Assembly (NCBI GenBank): GCA_018668475.1 | Contig: JABJCZ010000127.1 | Coordinates: forward strand, 1-14,723 | Direction: 5' to 3' | From: Alphaproteobacteria bacterium | GTDB lineage: Bacteria; Pseudomonadota; Alphaproteobacteria; UBA828 | DNA: 14,723 bases | Shown: positions 1-7,381 of the stretch, piece after piece | Numbering within the stretch: position 1 is the stretch's first letter | Layout: every line of letters begins with the position of its first letter | The notes under the pieces: model-generated | What the model was told of the DNA's origin: nothing | The model's input: only the letters and a program-made list of their open reading frames with translations | Databases searched by the model: none | Made by a program: the position numbers and the translations under genes

Positions 1-95
1 AAGATCCGGTTTACGACACGCTCAAAATCGCGGTGATAAAGACGTGGGTCCGGATAAAGCTCGGCGAGTTTTTGTATGAGCTCAGATTTTGTCAT
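1..95 (-). CDS. ihfB: Integration host factor beta subunit, 5' part
   Basis: Only the first 31 codons are inside the window; the rest lies beyond the left edge. The visible protein starts MTKSELIQKLAELYPDPRLY and continues with RDFERVVNRI, which matches the N-terminal helices of the IHF/HU family and specifically IhfB. IhfB pairs with IhfA to form a sequence-specific DNA-bending protein that acts in the nucleoid, in recombination and in transcription control. The ATG is at 93-95 and is preceded on the minus strand by a strong Shine-Dalgarno, GGGAGG, five bases away, so the start is well supported. It is the last visible gene of the aroA-cmk-rpsA-sppA series, 60 bases after sppA, and an rpsA-ihfB neighbourhood is common in proteobacteria. 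The DNA-binding beta arm is not visible, so the call rests on the N terminus and the context. Confidence 0.88.
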   Translation of the reverse strand, partial: MTKSELIQKLAELYPDPRLYHRDFERVVNRI

Positions 96-155
96 TAAAC
101 CCTCCCACAGGCGCGCCGCATACAGCGCGGTCAGGCGCAATTAATACTGTTTTTC

Positions 156-1073
156 TTATTGCGCGAGGTCAGGGTGCCAAACGGCAACCAGACCGTCAAG
201 GCCAAGAGAGTCAGGCAGCAGCGCGCCGCTGATACGACTTCCCAGCCGCGCGACGATACCTCGACCATCGCCGTATGACACATCGCGAACTCTTAGATCA
301 GCCGAGACGCCATGCTGGCGCTCCAGCCAGGCGCGCGCCTCCGCCTCTCCACCGAGTTCATCAACAAGGTTTGCTGCAAACGCCTGACGACCGGAATAGA
401 CCCTTCCATCCGCCAGCGACGAAACTTTTACACGGTCAATTTCGCGTCGGTCAGCCACCAACGATTCAAACTGGTCATGCAGGTCATCGACCACGGTCTG
501 GGTCACCTTACGAACGGCCTCGTCCATGGGCTCCAGCGGTGAAGGGCGCGCCTTCAGCGGGCCACTCCGAATTGCCTCGGTAGAAATGCCCAGATCATCC
601 AGCAATTCGCTGATTTCAGCCGTCTGATAGATCACTCCGATAGAGCCGGTGATGGACCCCCGGCGGGCGACGATATGGTCTGCGCCCAATGCCACCCAAT
701 ACCCGCCGGACGCGGCCGTTGTACCCAGCACGGCGACAACAGGCTTGTGTTCCGCAATGCGGCGAAGCGTCAGGAACAAGCTTTCAGCGCCGACGACCGT
801 GCCGCCAGGCGAATCGATCCGCACGATCAATGCGCGCGACGAGCCATCATCCGCAATCTCGTTCAACACGTCGTCGCGTTCGGGATCGTCAACGATGATG
901 CCGTTGACCCAGAGCCGGCTGACATGATCACGACCGCCGCTGCCGTCGATGGCAAAGCGCCCGACGGCGACCACAACAACCGCGATAATGGCGAGGATGG
1001 CGAGCGCCCGCCAGATCGTCACACCCCGCTTGAGGCGACGACGATCCAGCAGCCGATCAGGATGGAGGCTCAT
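156..1073 (-). CDS. sppA: Signal peptide peptidase SppA, short single-domain type (family S49)
   Basis: This 305-residue membrane-bound serine protease is expected to degrade signal peptides left in the inner membrane after secretion. A basic N terminus is followed by one membrane segment at about residues 19-42, placing the catalytic domain in the periplasm. The S49 nucleophile is Ser122 in TAASGGYW, and the general base is Lys174 in SGPLKARPSP. The 52-residue distance equals that between Ser147 and Lys199 of Bacillus subtilis SppA. The IDSPGGT motif (residues 86-92) is also present. The length fits the short 36-kDa-type SppA rather than the roughly 600-residue tandem form of E. coli. The ATG has a good ribosome site, GAGGGG at 1082-1087, eight bases upstream. 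It lies 55 bases after rpsA and 60 before ihfB, so it is probably part of the same transcript. SohB-type S49 proteases are the main alternative. Confidence 0.93.
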   Translation of the reverse strand: MSLHPDRLLDRRRLKRGVTIWRALAILAIIAVVVVAVGRFAIDGSGGRDHVSRLWVNGIIVDDPERDDVLNEIADDGSSRALIVRIDSPGGTVVGAESLFLTLRRIAEHKPVVAVLGTTAASGGYWVALGADHIVARRGSITGSIGVIYQTAEISELLDDLGISTEAIRSGPLKARPSPLEPMDEAVRKVTQTVVDDLHDQFESLVADRREIDRVKVSSLADGRVYSGRQAFAANLVDELGGEAEARAWLERQHGVSADLRVRDVSYGDGRGIVARLGSRISGALLPDSLGLDGLVAVWHPDLAQ

Positions 1074-1128
1074 GCTGGATGCCCCTCAATCCGCAACATT
1101 TGGCGCCAATGCGCATACAAGATCAACC

Positions 1129-2895
1129 CTATTCGGATTTCTCTTCCTCAGCAGGGGTGTCATCTGCTTTTTCATCGGCGGGTGCCGAGGCTGCCTGCTG
1201 CTTGTTACGCAGAGCAGCGCCCAGAATGTCACCAAGGCTGGCGCCAGAATCGGTTGACCCGAACTCTTCCATTGCCTGCTTTTCTTCCTGAGCCTCAAGT
1301 GCCTTGACCGACAGTGCAACACGACGACCTGATCGATCCATCTGCATGACCTTGGCGTCAAACTTGTCGCCAACAGCGTAACGGTCAGGGCGCTGCTCGG
1401 AACGCTCGCGGGAAAGATCGGACCGGCGGACATAGCCGGGCAGGTCGTCAAAGACAACTACTTCAAGCCCGTGCTCCTGAACCGCTGTCACGGTGCAGGT
1501 CGTAACCTGGCCCCGCTTGTCTTCGGCGCCCTCGAACGGATCTGAACCCAGCTGCTTAATGCCAAGACCGATGCGTTCCTTGTCCGCATCAATGGACAGA
1601 ACTTTCGCCTGGACGGTCTGACCCTTCTCATACCGCTTGATGGCTTCTTCGGCAGAGGTCGTCCAGTCGATATCCGACATATGAACCATGCCGAAGATTT
1701 CGCCAGGAAGCTCCACGAACAAACCAAACTCGGTGATGTTCTTGATCTCGCCTTCCAGCGTGCTGCCTTCCGGATGAAGCTCCGCAAAGCTCTCCCACGG
1801 ATTGGACATGCAATGCTTGAGGCCAAGGCTAATCCGGCGCTTGTCCGGATCAACATCAAGGACCATCACTTCTACTTCCTGGCTCGTCGAAACAATCTTG
1901 CCCGGATGAATGTTCTTCTTGGTCCAGCTCATTTCAGAAACGTGAACCAGCCCTTCAACACCAGGCTCCAGCTCAACAAATGCACCGTAATCAGTGATGT
2001 TGGTCACGCGACCAGTGTAGCGCGTGCGCACCGGATACTTGGCAACGACACCATCCCACGGGTCCGCCTCAAGCTGCTTCATGCCAAGCGAGATGCGCTG
2101 GGTTTCCGGATTGAAGCGAATGACCTGAACCTTCACGGTCTCACCAATCTGAAGCGCTTCGCTCGGGTGATTGATCCGGCGCCATGAGACGTCGGTCACA
2201 TGCAACAGGCCATCAACACCACCGAGGTCAACAAACGCACCATAATCAGTGATGTTCTTGACCATGCCTTCGAGCACTTGGCCCTCGTGCAGATTTGCGA
2301 TGAGCTCCTGACGTTGCTCGGCCCGCGTGTCTTCAAGAACGGCCCGGCGCGAGACAACGATATTGCCACGTCGGCGATCCATCTTGAGGATCTGGAACGG
2401 CTGCTCGGTATTGACGAGCGGTGTCACGTCGCGAACCGGGCGGATATCCACCTGGCTGCCTGGCAGGAATGCCACGGCGCCGCCAAGATCAACGGTAAAC
2501 CCGCCCTTGACCCGACCAAAGATCACGCCTGTAACGCGCAGACCGTCGTTATATGCTTTTTCGAGATTTTCCCAGGCTTCCTCGCGACGGGCGCGCTCGC
2601 GACTGAGTGCGGCCTCGCCCTTACGATTTTCAATGCGCTCGATAAACACCTCAACCTCGTCACCGACAGCAACTTCGGCTGGCTGACCGGGAGGTGCAAA
2701 TTCTCTGAGCGGCACGCGCCCTTCGACCTTTAGGCCGACATCAATTACAGCAGCGTCATTTTCGATCGCAACGACGATACCCTTGACCACCGTCTGTTCG
2801 AACTTTCCGCCTTTATCCATAAAATCTTCAAGCATGTCGGCGAAATTTTCTTTCGCCTCACCAGCCTGATCAACCGGGGCACTATCCGTGTTCAT
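1129..2895 (-). CDS. rpsA: 30S ribosomal protein S1
   Basis: The 588-residue protein has six S1 (OB-fold) RNA-binding repeats at about residues 33-100, 118-184, 205-273, 290-360, 377-447 and 462-532. S1 sits on the 30S subunit and unfolds and captures mRNA leaders during initiation. Repeats 3-5 are the most regular, with recurring phrases such as NITDYGAFV (215-222 and 299-307) and RISLG, as in other S1 proteins. The first two repeats are divergent, as expected for the ribosome-docking domains. The tail after residue 532 is acidic and Ala/Glu-rich with a short GDILGAALR segment. Length is close to the usual 555-570 residues. The ATG at 2893-2895 has GGAAA about six bases upstream and AGGAA further out. 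It follows cmk after a 136-base leader that contains a hairpin, the usual place for S1 autoregulation. Confidence 0.97.
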   Translation of the reverse strand: MNTDSAPVDQAGEAKENFADMLEDFMDKGGKFEQTVVKGIVVAIENDAAVIDVGLKVEGRVPLREFAPPGQPAEVAVGDEVEVFIERIENRKGEAALSRERARREEAWENLEKAYNDGLRVTGVIFGRVKGGFTVDLGGAVAFLPGSQVDIRPVRDVTPLVNTEQPFQILKMDRRRGNIVVSRRAVLEDTRAEQRQELIANLHEGQVLEGMVKNITDYGAFVDLGGVDGLLHVTDVSWRRINHPSEALQIGETVKVQVIRFNPETQRISLGMKQLEADPWDGVVAKYPVRTRYTGRVTNITDYGAFVELEPGVEGLVHVSEMSWTKKNIHPGKIVSTSQEVEVMVLDVDPDKRRISLGLKHCMSNPWESFAELHPEGSTLEGEIKNITEFGLFVELPGEIFGMVHMSDIDWTTSAEEAIKRYEKGQTVQAKVLSIDADKERIGLGIKQLGSDPFEGAEDKRGQVTTCTVTAVQEHGLEVVVFDDLPGYVRRSDLSRERSEQRPDRYAVGDKFDAKVMQMDRSGRRVALSVKALEAQEEKQAMEEFGSTDSGASLGDILGAALRNKQQAASAPADEKADDTPAEEEKSE

Positions 2896-2985
2896 TCGTT
2901 TTCCAGTTCCTGTATCCGTTTCGTGAGCTCAGGCCGCTATTTGCTGCCCTTGTAACCGGCCCACGTAGCCGTCTGTTTTCTGTTA

Positions 2986-3010
2986 TGCGCCGGCACTATT
3001 GCCGGGCGCA
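2986..3010 (-). promoter_or_regulatory. Hairpin in the rpsA leader
   Basis: The left arm at 2986-2995 (TGCGCCGGCA) and the right arm at 3000-3010 (TGCCGGGCGCA) pair over ten base pairs with one bulged base and a four-base loop. On the minus strand it falls between the cmk stop and the rpsA start. No U-run follows it in that direction (the next bases are TAACAGAAAACAG), so it is not a standard terminator for cmk. A T-rich stretch follows on the plus strand, but there is no plus-strand gene to end. I infer a leader structure that could take part in S1 autoregulation, mRNA processing or protection of rpsA mRNA. The function is not shown by the sequence. Confidence 0.45.
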
Positions 3011-3031
3011 TTTAATTGTTTCCAACTGCAC

Positions 3032-3673
3032 CTAATTTCTACGCGACGAAACAAATGCCTGCGCCCGTTCAAACACGCCGTCCGGGCCGAGCCCTGTGGT
3101 ATCAATCACGCAGGCGTCGTCGGCAATCTTGAGGGGCGCAACATCGCGTTGGCTGTCGCGGGCGTCCCGTTCGATCATGTCCGACAAAACGCGCGACTCT
3201 ATACTCTCCGTAGCCCCTACTTGCAACTCCTTCGCACGCCGCGCAGCCCTGACCTCCACACTGGCGTCGAGATATATCTTCGCCGTGGCATCGGGGCAGA
3301 CCACTGTTCCGATGTCCCGACCGTCTAGCACGGCGCCGGGGAGCTGTTGCGCAAAAGCACGTTGATACGCCAGCAATACCGCACGCACTCGAGGCTGCGC
3401 GGCCACAAAGGAGGCCGCTTTAGCGGTTGTATCCTCGCGCAGGCTGGGGTCGGTCAGATCATTCTCTTGCAGGTCGCGAGCTGCCGCTTCAGCAAGCGAC
3501 CCATTCGCCGGATCATTATTATTTTTCAGTAGTTTAAGGCCAACTGCCCGATACAAGGAGCCGGTATCGAGATGGCGCAGCCCAAAATACTCGGCCAGGC
3601 GCCTTGCAAGGGTCCCTTTGCCCGATGCCGCCGGACCATCGACGGCAATTACTAGCGGTCGGGGCTCAACCAA
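3032..3673 (-). CDS. cmk: Cytidylate (CMP) kinase
   Basis: This 213-residue cytosolic enzyme transfers phosphate from ATP to CMP or dCMP, giving the diphosphates used for RNA, DNA and phospholipid synthesis. The P-loop is GPAASGKGT at residues 13-21. Other Cmk signatures are [11 protein letters not shown] (35-45), DGRDIGTVV (117-125), the lid RDARDSQRD (169-177) and LKIADDA (181-187). The length is typical of the short-type Cmk. The start is a TTG at 3671-3673 that overlaps the last eight bases of aroA (TTGGTTGA). It is the only usable start near the conserved beta strand, and its ribosome site is weak, so translation is probably coupled to aroA termination. The aroA-cmk-rpsA order is conserved in proteobacteria and supports the call. 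Confidence 0.96.
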   Translation of the reverse strand: MVEPRPLVIAVDGPAASGKGTLARRLAEYFGLRHLDTGSLYRAVGLKLLKNNNDPANGSLAEAAARDLQENDLTDPSLREDTTAKAASFVAAQPRVRAVLLAYQRAFAQQLPGAVLDGRDIGTVVCPDATAKIYLDASVEVRAARRAKELQVGATESIESRVLSDMIERDARDSQRDVAPLKIADDACVIDTTGLGPDGVFERAQAFVSSRRN

Positions 3674-5048
3674 GTTGCTCGGGCCCCATATCAGCGCCGA
3701 GGCTTCTCATCAGCTCGACAAACCTCGGAAAACTGGTCGCGATCGGCGTACTATCGTCAATGGCAACCGGCTCATCCGTCGCAAGGCCCAAAATCAGGAA
3801 TGACATGGCAATTCTGTGGTCCAAATGGGTCGTGACTGTCACCCCACCAACGGGCGGGCGCCCCTGGCCTTCAACGACCAGACCGTCGTCAAACTCCTGA
3901 ACCTCCACCCCGGCAGCCCGCAGGCCAGCGACCATGGCGGCGATCCGGTCACTTTCCTTGACCCGGAGCTCGGCTATGCCGCGCATCACCGTCGGTCCTT
4001 CGGCACAGGCGGCAAGCACCGCCAGCACCGGGTATTCATCGATCATCGCCGGCGCACGCTCAGGCGGCACCTCGATGCCTTGCAAACTGGTATGACGCAC
4101 GTTGAGCTTAGCGACGGGTTCACCCGACGCCTCGCGCTCATCAGATATGCCAATATTCGCGCCCATGTCGTTCAAGGTCGCGATCAGCCCGGTGCGCAGC
4201 GGGTTCATGCCCACGTGATCGATTGAAATGTCGGAGCCCGGTACCATCAGGGCTGCGGCAATGGGAAACGCCGCTGAACTGATATCGCCAGGCACATCAA
4301 TCGATGCGCCGCTGAGCTCTGGCTGCCCCTCAAGAGTGATACGCACGCCGCCGCCACTTCCGGCGCTCTCGACGGCCACGTCCGCCCCAAAATGCCGCAA
4401 CATGCGCTCAGTATGGTCGCGGCTGGGCCGGTCTTCATGAACCGTAGTCGTGCCCGGCGCCGACAATCCGCACATCAAGACCGCTGACTTCACCTGCGCC
4501 GACGGAACTGGCAACGCATAATCAAGCGGCATAGGCGTCCCGGTACCGCAGACCGCCAGCGGAAGACGGCCCTCCGACCGGCTGACAACGCGCGCGCCCA
4601 TCATTTCAAGCGGCGCAATAACACGTTTCATGGGCCGGCCACGTAACGAGGCATCACCGGTAAAAAAACTTGTAAAGGGATGGCCCGCAACAACACCCAT
4701 GAGCAGACGTGCTGCGGTGCCGGCGTTGCCCATATCCAAGGGCGCGTCCGGCTCGGTGAGGCCACCGATGCCGACCCCGTTGATCCGCCAGGCCCCGTCA
4801 GCTTCGCGCACAATGCTGGCACCCATCGCGTCCATGGCGCGCGCCGTTGCCAGAACGTCCTCACCCTCAAGTAGCCCCGTAACATGTGTTTCGCCCACAG
4901 CCAGGCCGCCGAGCATCAATGCACGGTGCGAGATCGACTTGTCGCCGGGCACGCGAATTGTGCCAGCGAGCGGGCCAGACCGGCGCGCCGCCAATGGTCG
5001 GAAGGACGGGGTATCCGAGGCAGGTGTTATTCCGGGTTCATTCTTCAC
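3666..5048 (-). CDS. aroA: EPSP synthase (3-phosphoshikimate 1-carboxyvinyltransferase), CP4-like
   Basis: It catalyses the sixth step of the shikimate pathway, joining PEP to shikimate 3-phosphate in the cytosol. The 460-residue protein has [10 protein letters not shown] (33-42, Lys37 in the active site), GNAGTAAR (107-114), SAQVK (183-187), RDHTE (210-214), catalytic Asp337 in [13 protein letters not shown] (361-368) and HLDHRIAM (408-415). Overall wording is close to the class II enzyme of Agrobacterium CP4. Three of the four motifs used to define that class are present (RxHxE, GDKS, SAQxK), but the fourth reads NPLR (282-285) instead of NxTR. Gly110 is at the position of CP4 Ala100 and E. 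coli Gly96. The start is the GTG at 5046-5048; an in-frame TAG lies just upstream (GTG is codon 1, TAG three codons earlier), so no longer form exists. It is the first gene of the minus-strand operon. Confidence 0.97.
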   Translation of the reverse strand: MKNEPGITPASDTPSFRPLAARRSGPLAGTIRVPGDKSISHRALMLGGLAVGETHVTGLLEGEDVLATARAMDAMGASIVREADGAWRINGVGIGGLTEPDAPLDMGNAGTAARLLMGVVAGHPFTSFFTGDASLRGRPMKRVIAPLEMMGARVVSRSEGRLPLAVCGTGTPMPLDYALPVPSAQVKSAVLMCGLSAPGTTTVHEDRPSRDHTERMLRHFGADVAVESAGSGGGVRITLEGQPELSGASIDVPGDISSAAFPIAAALMVPGSDISIDHVGMNPLRTGLIATLNDMGANIGISDEREASGEPVAKLNVRHTSLQGIEVPPERAPAMIDEYPVLAVLAACAEGPTVMRGIAELRVKESDRIAAMVAGLRAAGVEVQEFDDGLVVEGQGRPPVGGVTVTTHLDHRIAMSFLILGLATDEPVAIDDSTPIATSFPRFVELMRSLGADMGPEQLG

Positions 5049-5096
5049 GCGCTGTCTCTAGCACAGTGCGCCTGCGGCGCAAATGAATCACAGCTC

Positions 5097-5124
5097 ACTA
5101 TGCACACACCAAATGTCCGGACAA
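5097..5124 (-). promoter_or_regulatory. Candidate promoter for the aroA operon
   Basis: Read on the minus strand, TTGTCC (5119-5124) and CATAGT (5097-5102) each match four of six bases of the sigma-70 consensus and are 16 bases apart. The -10 ends 49 bases before the aroA GTG. The -35 half overlaps a perfect ten-base palindrome, TGTCCGGACA (5114-5123), which could be an operator or chance. Assigned by eye only. Confidence 0.3.
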
Positions 5125-5151
5125 TGTCTGCGTCGGGTCGTCGGATTTGCT

Positions 5152-5178
5152 TTGACACCCGCGCTCGATCATGGCAAT
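5152..5178 (+). promoter_or_regulatory. Candidate -35 region for the FYDLN gene
   Basis: A perfect TTGACA (5152-5157) faces the plus-strand gene that starts at 5272. No convincing -10 is present: the best nearby hexamer is GGCAAT (5173-5178) at 15 bases. The long leader this would give (roughly 85 bases) makes it uncertain. Confidence 0.22.
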
Positions 5179-5271
5179 TCGGCGGCAAGGCCGATAGACG
5201 AAGTGCCGCGCTCGACAGCAGGCACCCATCAGTCGGCCAAAAGAACTAGCGATGGAACGGGAGTGCCTAGC

Positions 5272-5643
5272 GTGACAAATCCAAAGTGGGGAACCAAAAG
5301 AACCTGCCAGTCATGCGGGGCAAAATTTTATGATCTGCGACGTGACCCGATCGTATGTCCGAAATGTGACGACGTTTTCGAGCCGGAGGCCGAGCCCCGC
5401 CCAAGGAAGCGAAGCCGCGCCGCAAAAGCGGATGCAAAACCGGTCGCCGTCAAAGAAGTAACAGAAACGCCGGAAACAGAGGCGACTGATGAGGTGCCCG
5501 ATCTGGAGGATGTTGTGGAATATGCGGACGATGCGGACGAAGACGAAGATCTGATCGAAGACACGTCCGACCTTGGCAAAGACGAAGACGATGTTGCTGA
5601 GGTCATGGTAGGCGTGGTCAGCGAAGACAAGGCCGATATTTAG
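5272..5643 (+). CDS. TIGR02300 family protein (FYDLN acid domain), small zinc-ribbon protein
   Basis: The 123-residue protein begins NPKWGTKRTCQSCGAKFYDL, the hallmark of the alphaproteobacterial TIGR02300 family, whose function is unknown. Four cysteines (12, 15, 29, 32) in two CxxC pairs form a likely zinc ribbon. The family-naming FYDLN reads FYDLR here. A basic linker (residues 43-52, RPRKRSRAAK) follows, then a long Asp/Glu-rich tail from about residue 62 to the end that should be disordered and strongly negative. I chose the GTG at 5272-5274 because homologues start just before the WGTKR motif and GGGAG lies eight bases upstream. The frame stays open up to 5083, but that extension has no family similarity. 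The gene diverges from aroA, as in many alphaproteobacteria. A nucleic-acid or protein-binding role is a guess from the ribbon and acidic tail. Confidence 0.88.
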   Translation: MTNPKWGTKRTCQSCGAKFYDLRRDPIVCPKCDDVFEPEAEPRPRKRSRAAKADAKPVAVKEVTETPETEATDEVPDLEDVVEYADDADEDEDLIEDTSDLGKDEDDVAEVMVGVVSEDKADI

Positions 5644-5745
5644 CCTGGCTCAGTCAGCGTTTTGCACTTCTCCCTTGCGCGGAGCACGTGCCGAACCTAG
5701 TTTGTGGCCGATATTGATCAGTACACTTGCTGGCAACCCGAATTC

Positions 5746-5821
<76 letters not shown>

Positions 5822-5838
5822 GTTAAACCGCAAGGTCA

Positions 5839-5874
5839 AAAGGGGTCGCGCGTTTTGCGCGATCCCTTTGTTGT
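5839..5874 (+). terminator. Intrinsic terminator after tRNA-Ala
   Basis: The arms 5839-5851 (AAAGGGGTCGCGC) and 5857-5869 (GCGCGATCCCTTT) pair over 13 positions with one G-T pair and a five-base GTTTT loop. They are followed by GTTGTT, a weak U-tract. It begins 17 bases after the tRNA CCA end and should release the tRNA transcript before the lipoprotein gene. Confidence 0.85.
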
Positions 5875-5902
5875 TCGGCCCCGCATATTTACTTGGCCCC
5901 AA

Positions 5903-6340
5903 ATGTTTATTTGGCTATGGCGCCCGGCACTACTACGGGTGCTCACATTGGCCGGAGTCATGATGCTAGGCGGCGCACTGGGTGGGTGCGACTACACATT
6001 CACCAAACAGTACACCGGCGAATATGAGGCGCTCGAAGGACGGACGATCATTGTCTATTTCGCCAGCAACCCCGAAGAGCTTCACGAGCTTTGCGATCAA
6101 GTCATTGATAGCTCGTTTTTCAAAGCAGGGTGCGTCGGCATTGCCCGTAACGATGATGAGCGAAGAAGAATGCGCGATCAGTTTACGCTCAGTGCCGAAG
6201 CCGCGAATACCGGCGTCGACTGCATCCTGATCGTGCCGACTAGTCATGGGATTCTGGAGCACGAAATGGGCCTTTGCGCGACCGCTGCCGAAGGATACCC
6301 ACACACGAAGGTCAAAGCCGAAGCGTCTTCTGACGACTAG
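5903..6340 (+). CDS. Unrecognised lipoprotein with a zincin-like HExxxC motif
   Basis: I do not recognise this 145-residue protein. The N terminus has a basic-hydrophobic signal (residues 1-28) ending in a lipobox, LGGC, so Cys29 should be lipidated and the rest placed in the periplasm or under the outer membrane. The mature part has four more cysteines (64, 77, 107, 125), enough for two disulfides. Near the end it has VDCILIVPTS (105-114) followed by HEMGLC (120-125) and His134. This resembles the HExGHC region of small uncharacterised zincin-like proteins, but the second metal His is replaced by Leu124. The ATG at 5903 was chosen because it gives a full signal peptide; the same frame runs back into the tRNA, which cannot be coding. 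No good ribosome site is visible, and the ATG lies in a small hairpin (5899-5914). It is convergent with ghrA. Confidence 0.72.
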   Translation: MFIWLWRPALLRVLTLAGVMMLGGALGGCDYTFTKQYTGEYEALEGRTIIVYFASNPEELHELCDQVIDSSFFKAGCVGIARNDDERRRMRDQFTLSAEAANTGVDCILIVPTSHGILEHEMGLCATAAEGYPHTKVKAEASSDD

Positions 6341-6385
6341 CGGCTGGTGACCGAGTGCCGCCAGAGTACCATCGCCTCGCTACCG

Positions 6386-7315
6386 TCAGTAGCCTTCAGA
6401 GGGGACAACCTCATACAACGGCGCGTCGCCGGCGCGCACCCGCTGCAGATTCTCAAGTACCAGCGCTGTCCCTGACGACGCATTTGTAATGGATGCAACA
6501 TGGGGTGTCAGTGTCACTCCGGGGTGCGACCAGAATGGGCTTTCGGCAGGCAGGGGCTCCGCCTGAAAAACATCGAGCATGGCGTGGTTGAGTTGCCCCG
6601 AATCCAAGGCCGCCAATAAATCGCCCTCGACCACGTGACCCCCGCGCCCCGCATTGACGAACGACGCCCCGTGCGGCAGCCGGGCAAATTGCGCGGCGTT
6701 CAACAGGCCTTCCGTCTGCGGTGTCAATGGCAATAGGCAGACGAGAATATCGGTTCTGGCCAAAAAATCCTTTAGCCCCTCGGTGCCAACATAATCGGGT
6801 ATTTCCGCATCATTCTTCGGGCTACGGCTCCATCCGGCGACATCAAACTGAAGCGCCTTGAGCGCCCGGGCAGACGCCATGCCAAGTTCGCCAAGACCAA
6901 GCACGCCGACCCGTCGATCGCGACCGAGTGGCTGGCGTAGCAATTGCCAGTTCGCCTGCTTTTGCTGAACCATGTAGGCCGGCATCTGGCGATGGCAGAA
7001 GAGCGTTCCCAGAACAACATACTCGACCATCTGTTCGGTCAACGAACGATCGACGATACGGCTGACAGGGATGCCGACAGGCAACCCGGTGCCGCGGAAC
7101 AGATGATCAACGCCGGCCCCGAGGGACGCAATTAGCCGCAAATTAGGAAACTGATCGAGCGCATTGTCAGGCGGGTGCCAGACCAGCGCGACCTCGATAT
7201 CCGCTGGATCGCCGATATCCGGCCAGACCCGAAACGACATGTCGGGGCATTGGGCGGCGAACGCTTGGCGCCACTCGTCGGGATCATCAACTTCGCTGAA
7301 AAACAGAATTGCCAT
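6386..7315 (-). CDS. ghrA: D-2-hydroxyacid dehydrogenase, GhrA type (glyoxylate/hydroxypyruvate reductase A)
   Basis: This cytosolic NAD(P)H-dependent enzyme is expected to reduce glyoxylate and hydroxypyruvate to glycolate and glycerate. From the ATG at 7315 it has 309 residues, close to the 312 of E. coli GhrA. Numbered from that ATG, the Rossmann motif VLGLGELG is at about 138-145. The catalytic trio is Arg224 in NAGRGGHVVEGDLLAALDSG, Glu253 in AEPLPAESP and His272 in TLTPHVASIT. The early ALVWHPP and LGAGVDH phrases and the terminal GY also match E. coli GhrA. An upstream in-frame TTG (7334-7336) would add seven residues; neither start has a good ribosome site, and I prefer the ATG because MAILFFSEV aligns with the GhrA N terminus. 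It follows mutS after 66 bases on the same strand. The exact substrate is inferred, and other 2-hydroxyacids are possible. Confidence 0.88.
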   Translation of the reverse strand: MAILFFSEVDDPDEWRQAFAAQCPDMSFRVWPDIGDPADIEVALVWHPPDNALDQFPNLRLIASLGAGVDHLFRGTGLPVGIPVSRIVDRSLTEQMVEYVVLGTLFCHRQMPAYMVQQKQANWQLLRQPLGRDRRVGVLGLGELGMASARALKALQFDVAGWSRSPKNDAEIPDYVGTEGLKDFLARTDILVCLLPLTPQTEGLLNAAQFARLPHGASFVNAGRGGHVVEGDLLAALDSGQLNHAMLDVFQAEPLPAESPFWSHPGVTLTPHVASITNASSGTALVLENLQRVRAGDAPLYEVVPSEGY

Positions 7316-7381
7316 GTATGGGTGATTATCATGCAAGCTGCGGGTGCGCTATCCCGAGATACGCTGGCCAATACGGCGACC

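Noticed and set aside
675..1307. Plus-strand frame of 210 codons opposite sppA and the end of rpsA
   Set aside because: Spans two well-supported minus-strand genes and shows no protein features.
1681..2733. Two long plus-strand reading frames opposite rpsA
   Set aside because: They mirror the codon structure of rpsA, have no recognisable domains and lie fully inside a certain gene.
5083..5271. N-terminal extension of the FYDLN frame
   Set aside because: Homologues begin just before the WGTKR motif and a good ribosome site supports the GTG at 5272. The extension covers the divergent promoter region.
6340..6361. GCGGC/GCCGC hairpin in the gap between the convergent lipoprotein and ghrA genes
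   Set aside because: Only five pairs with a 12-base loop and no T-run on either side; too weak to call a terminator.
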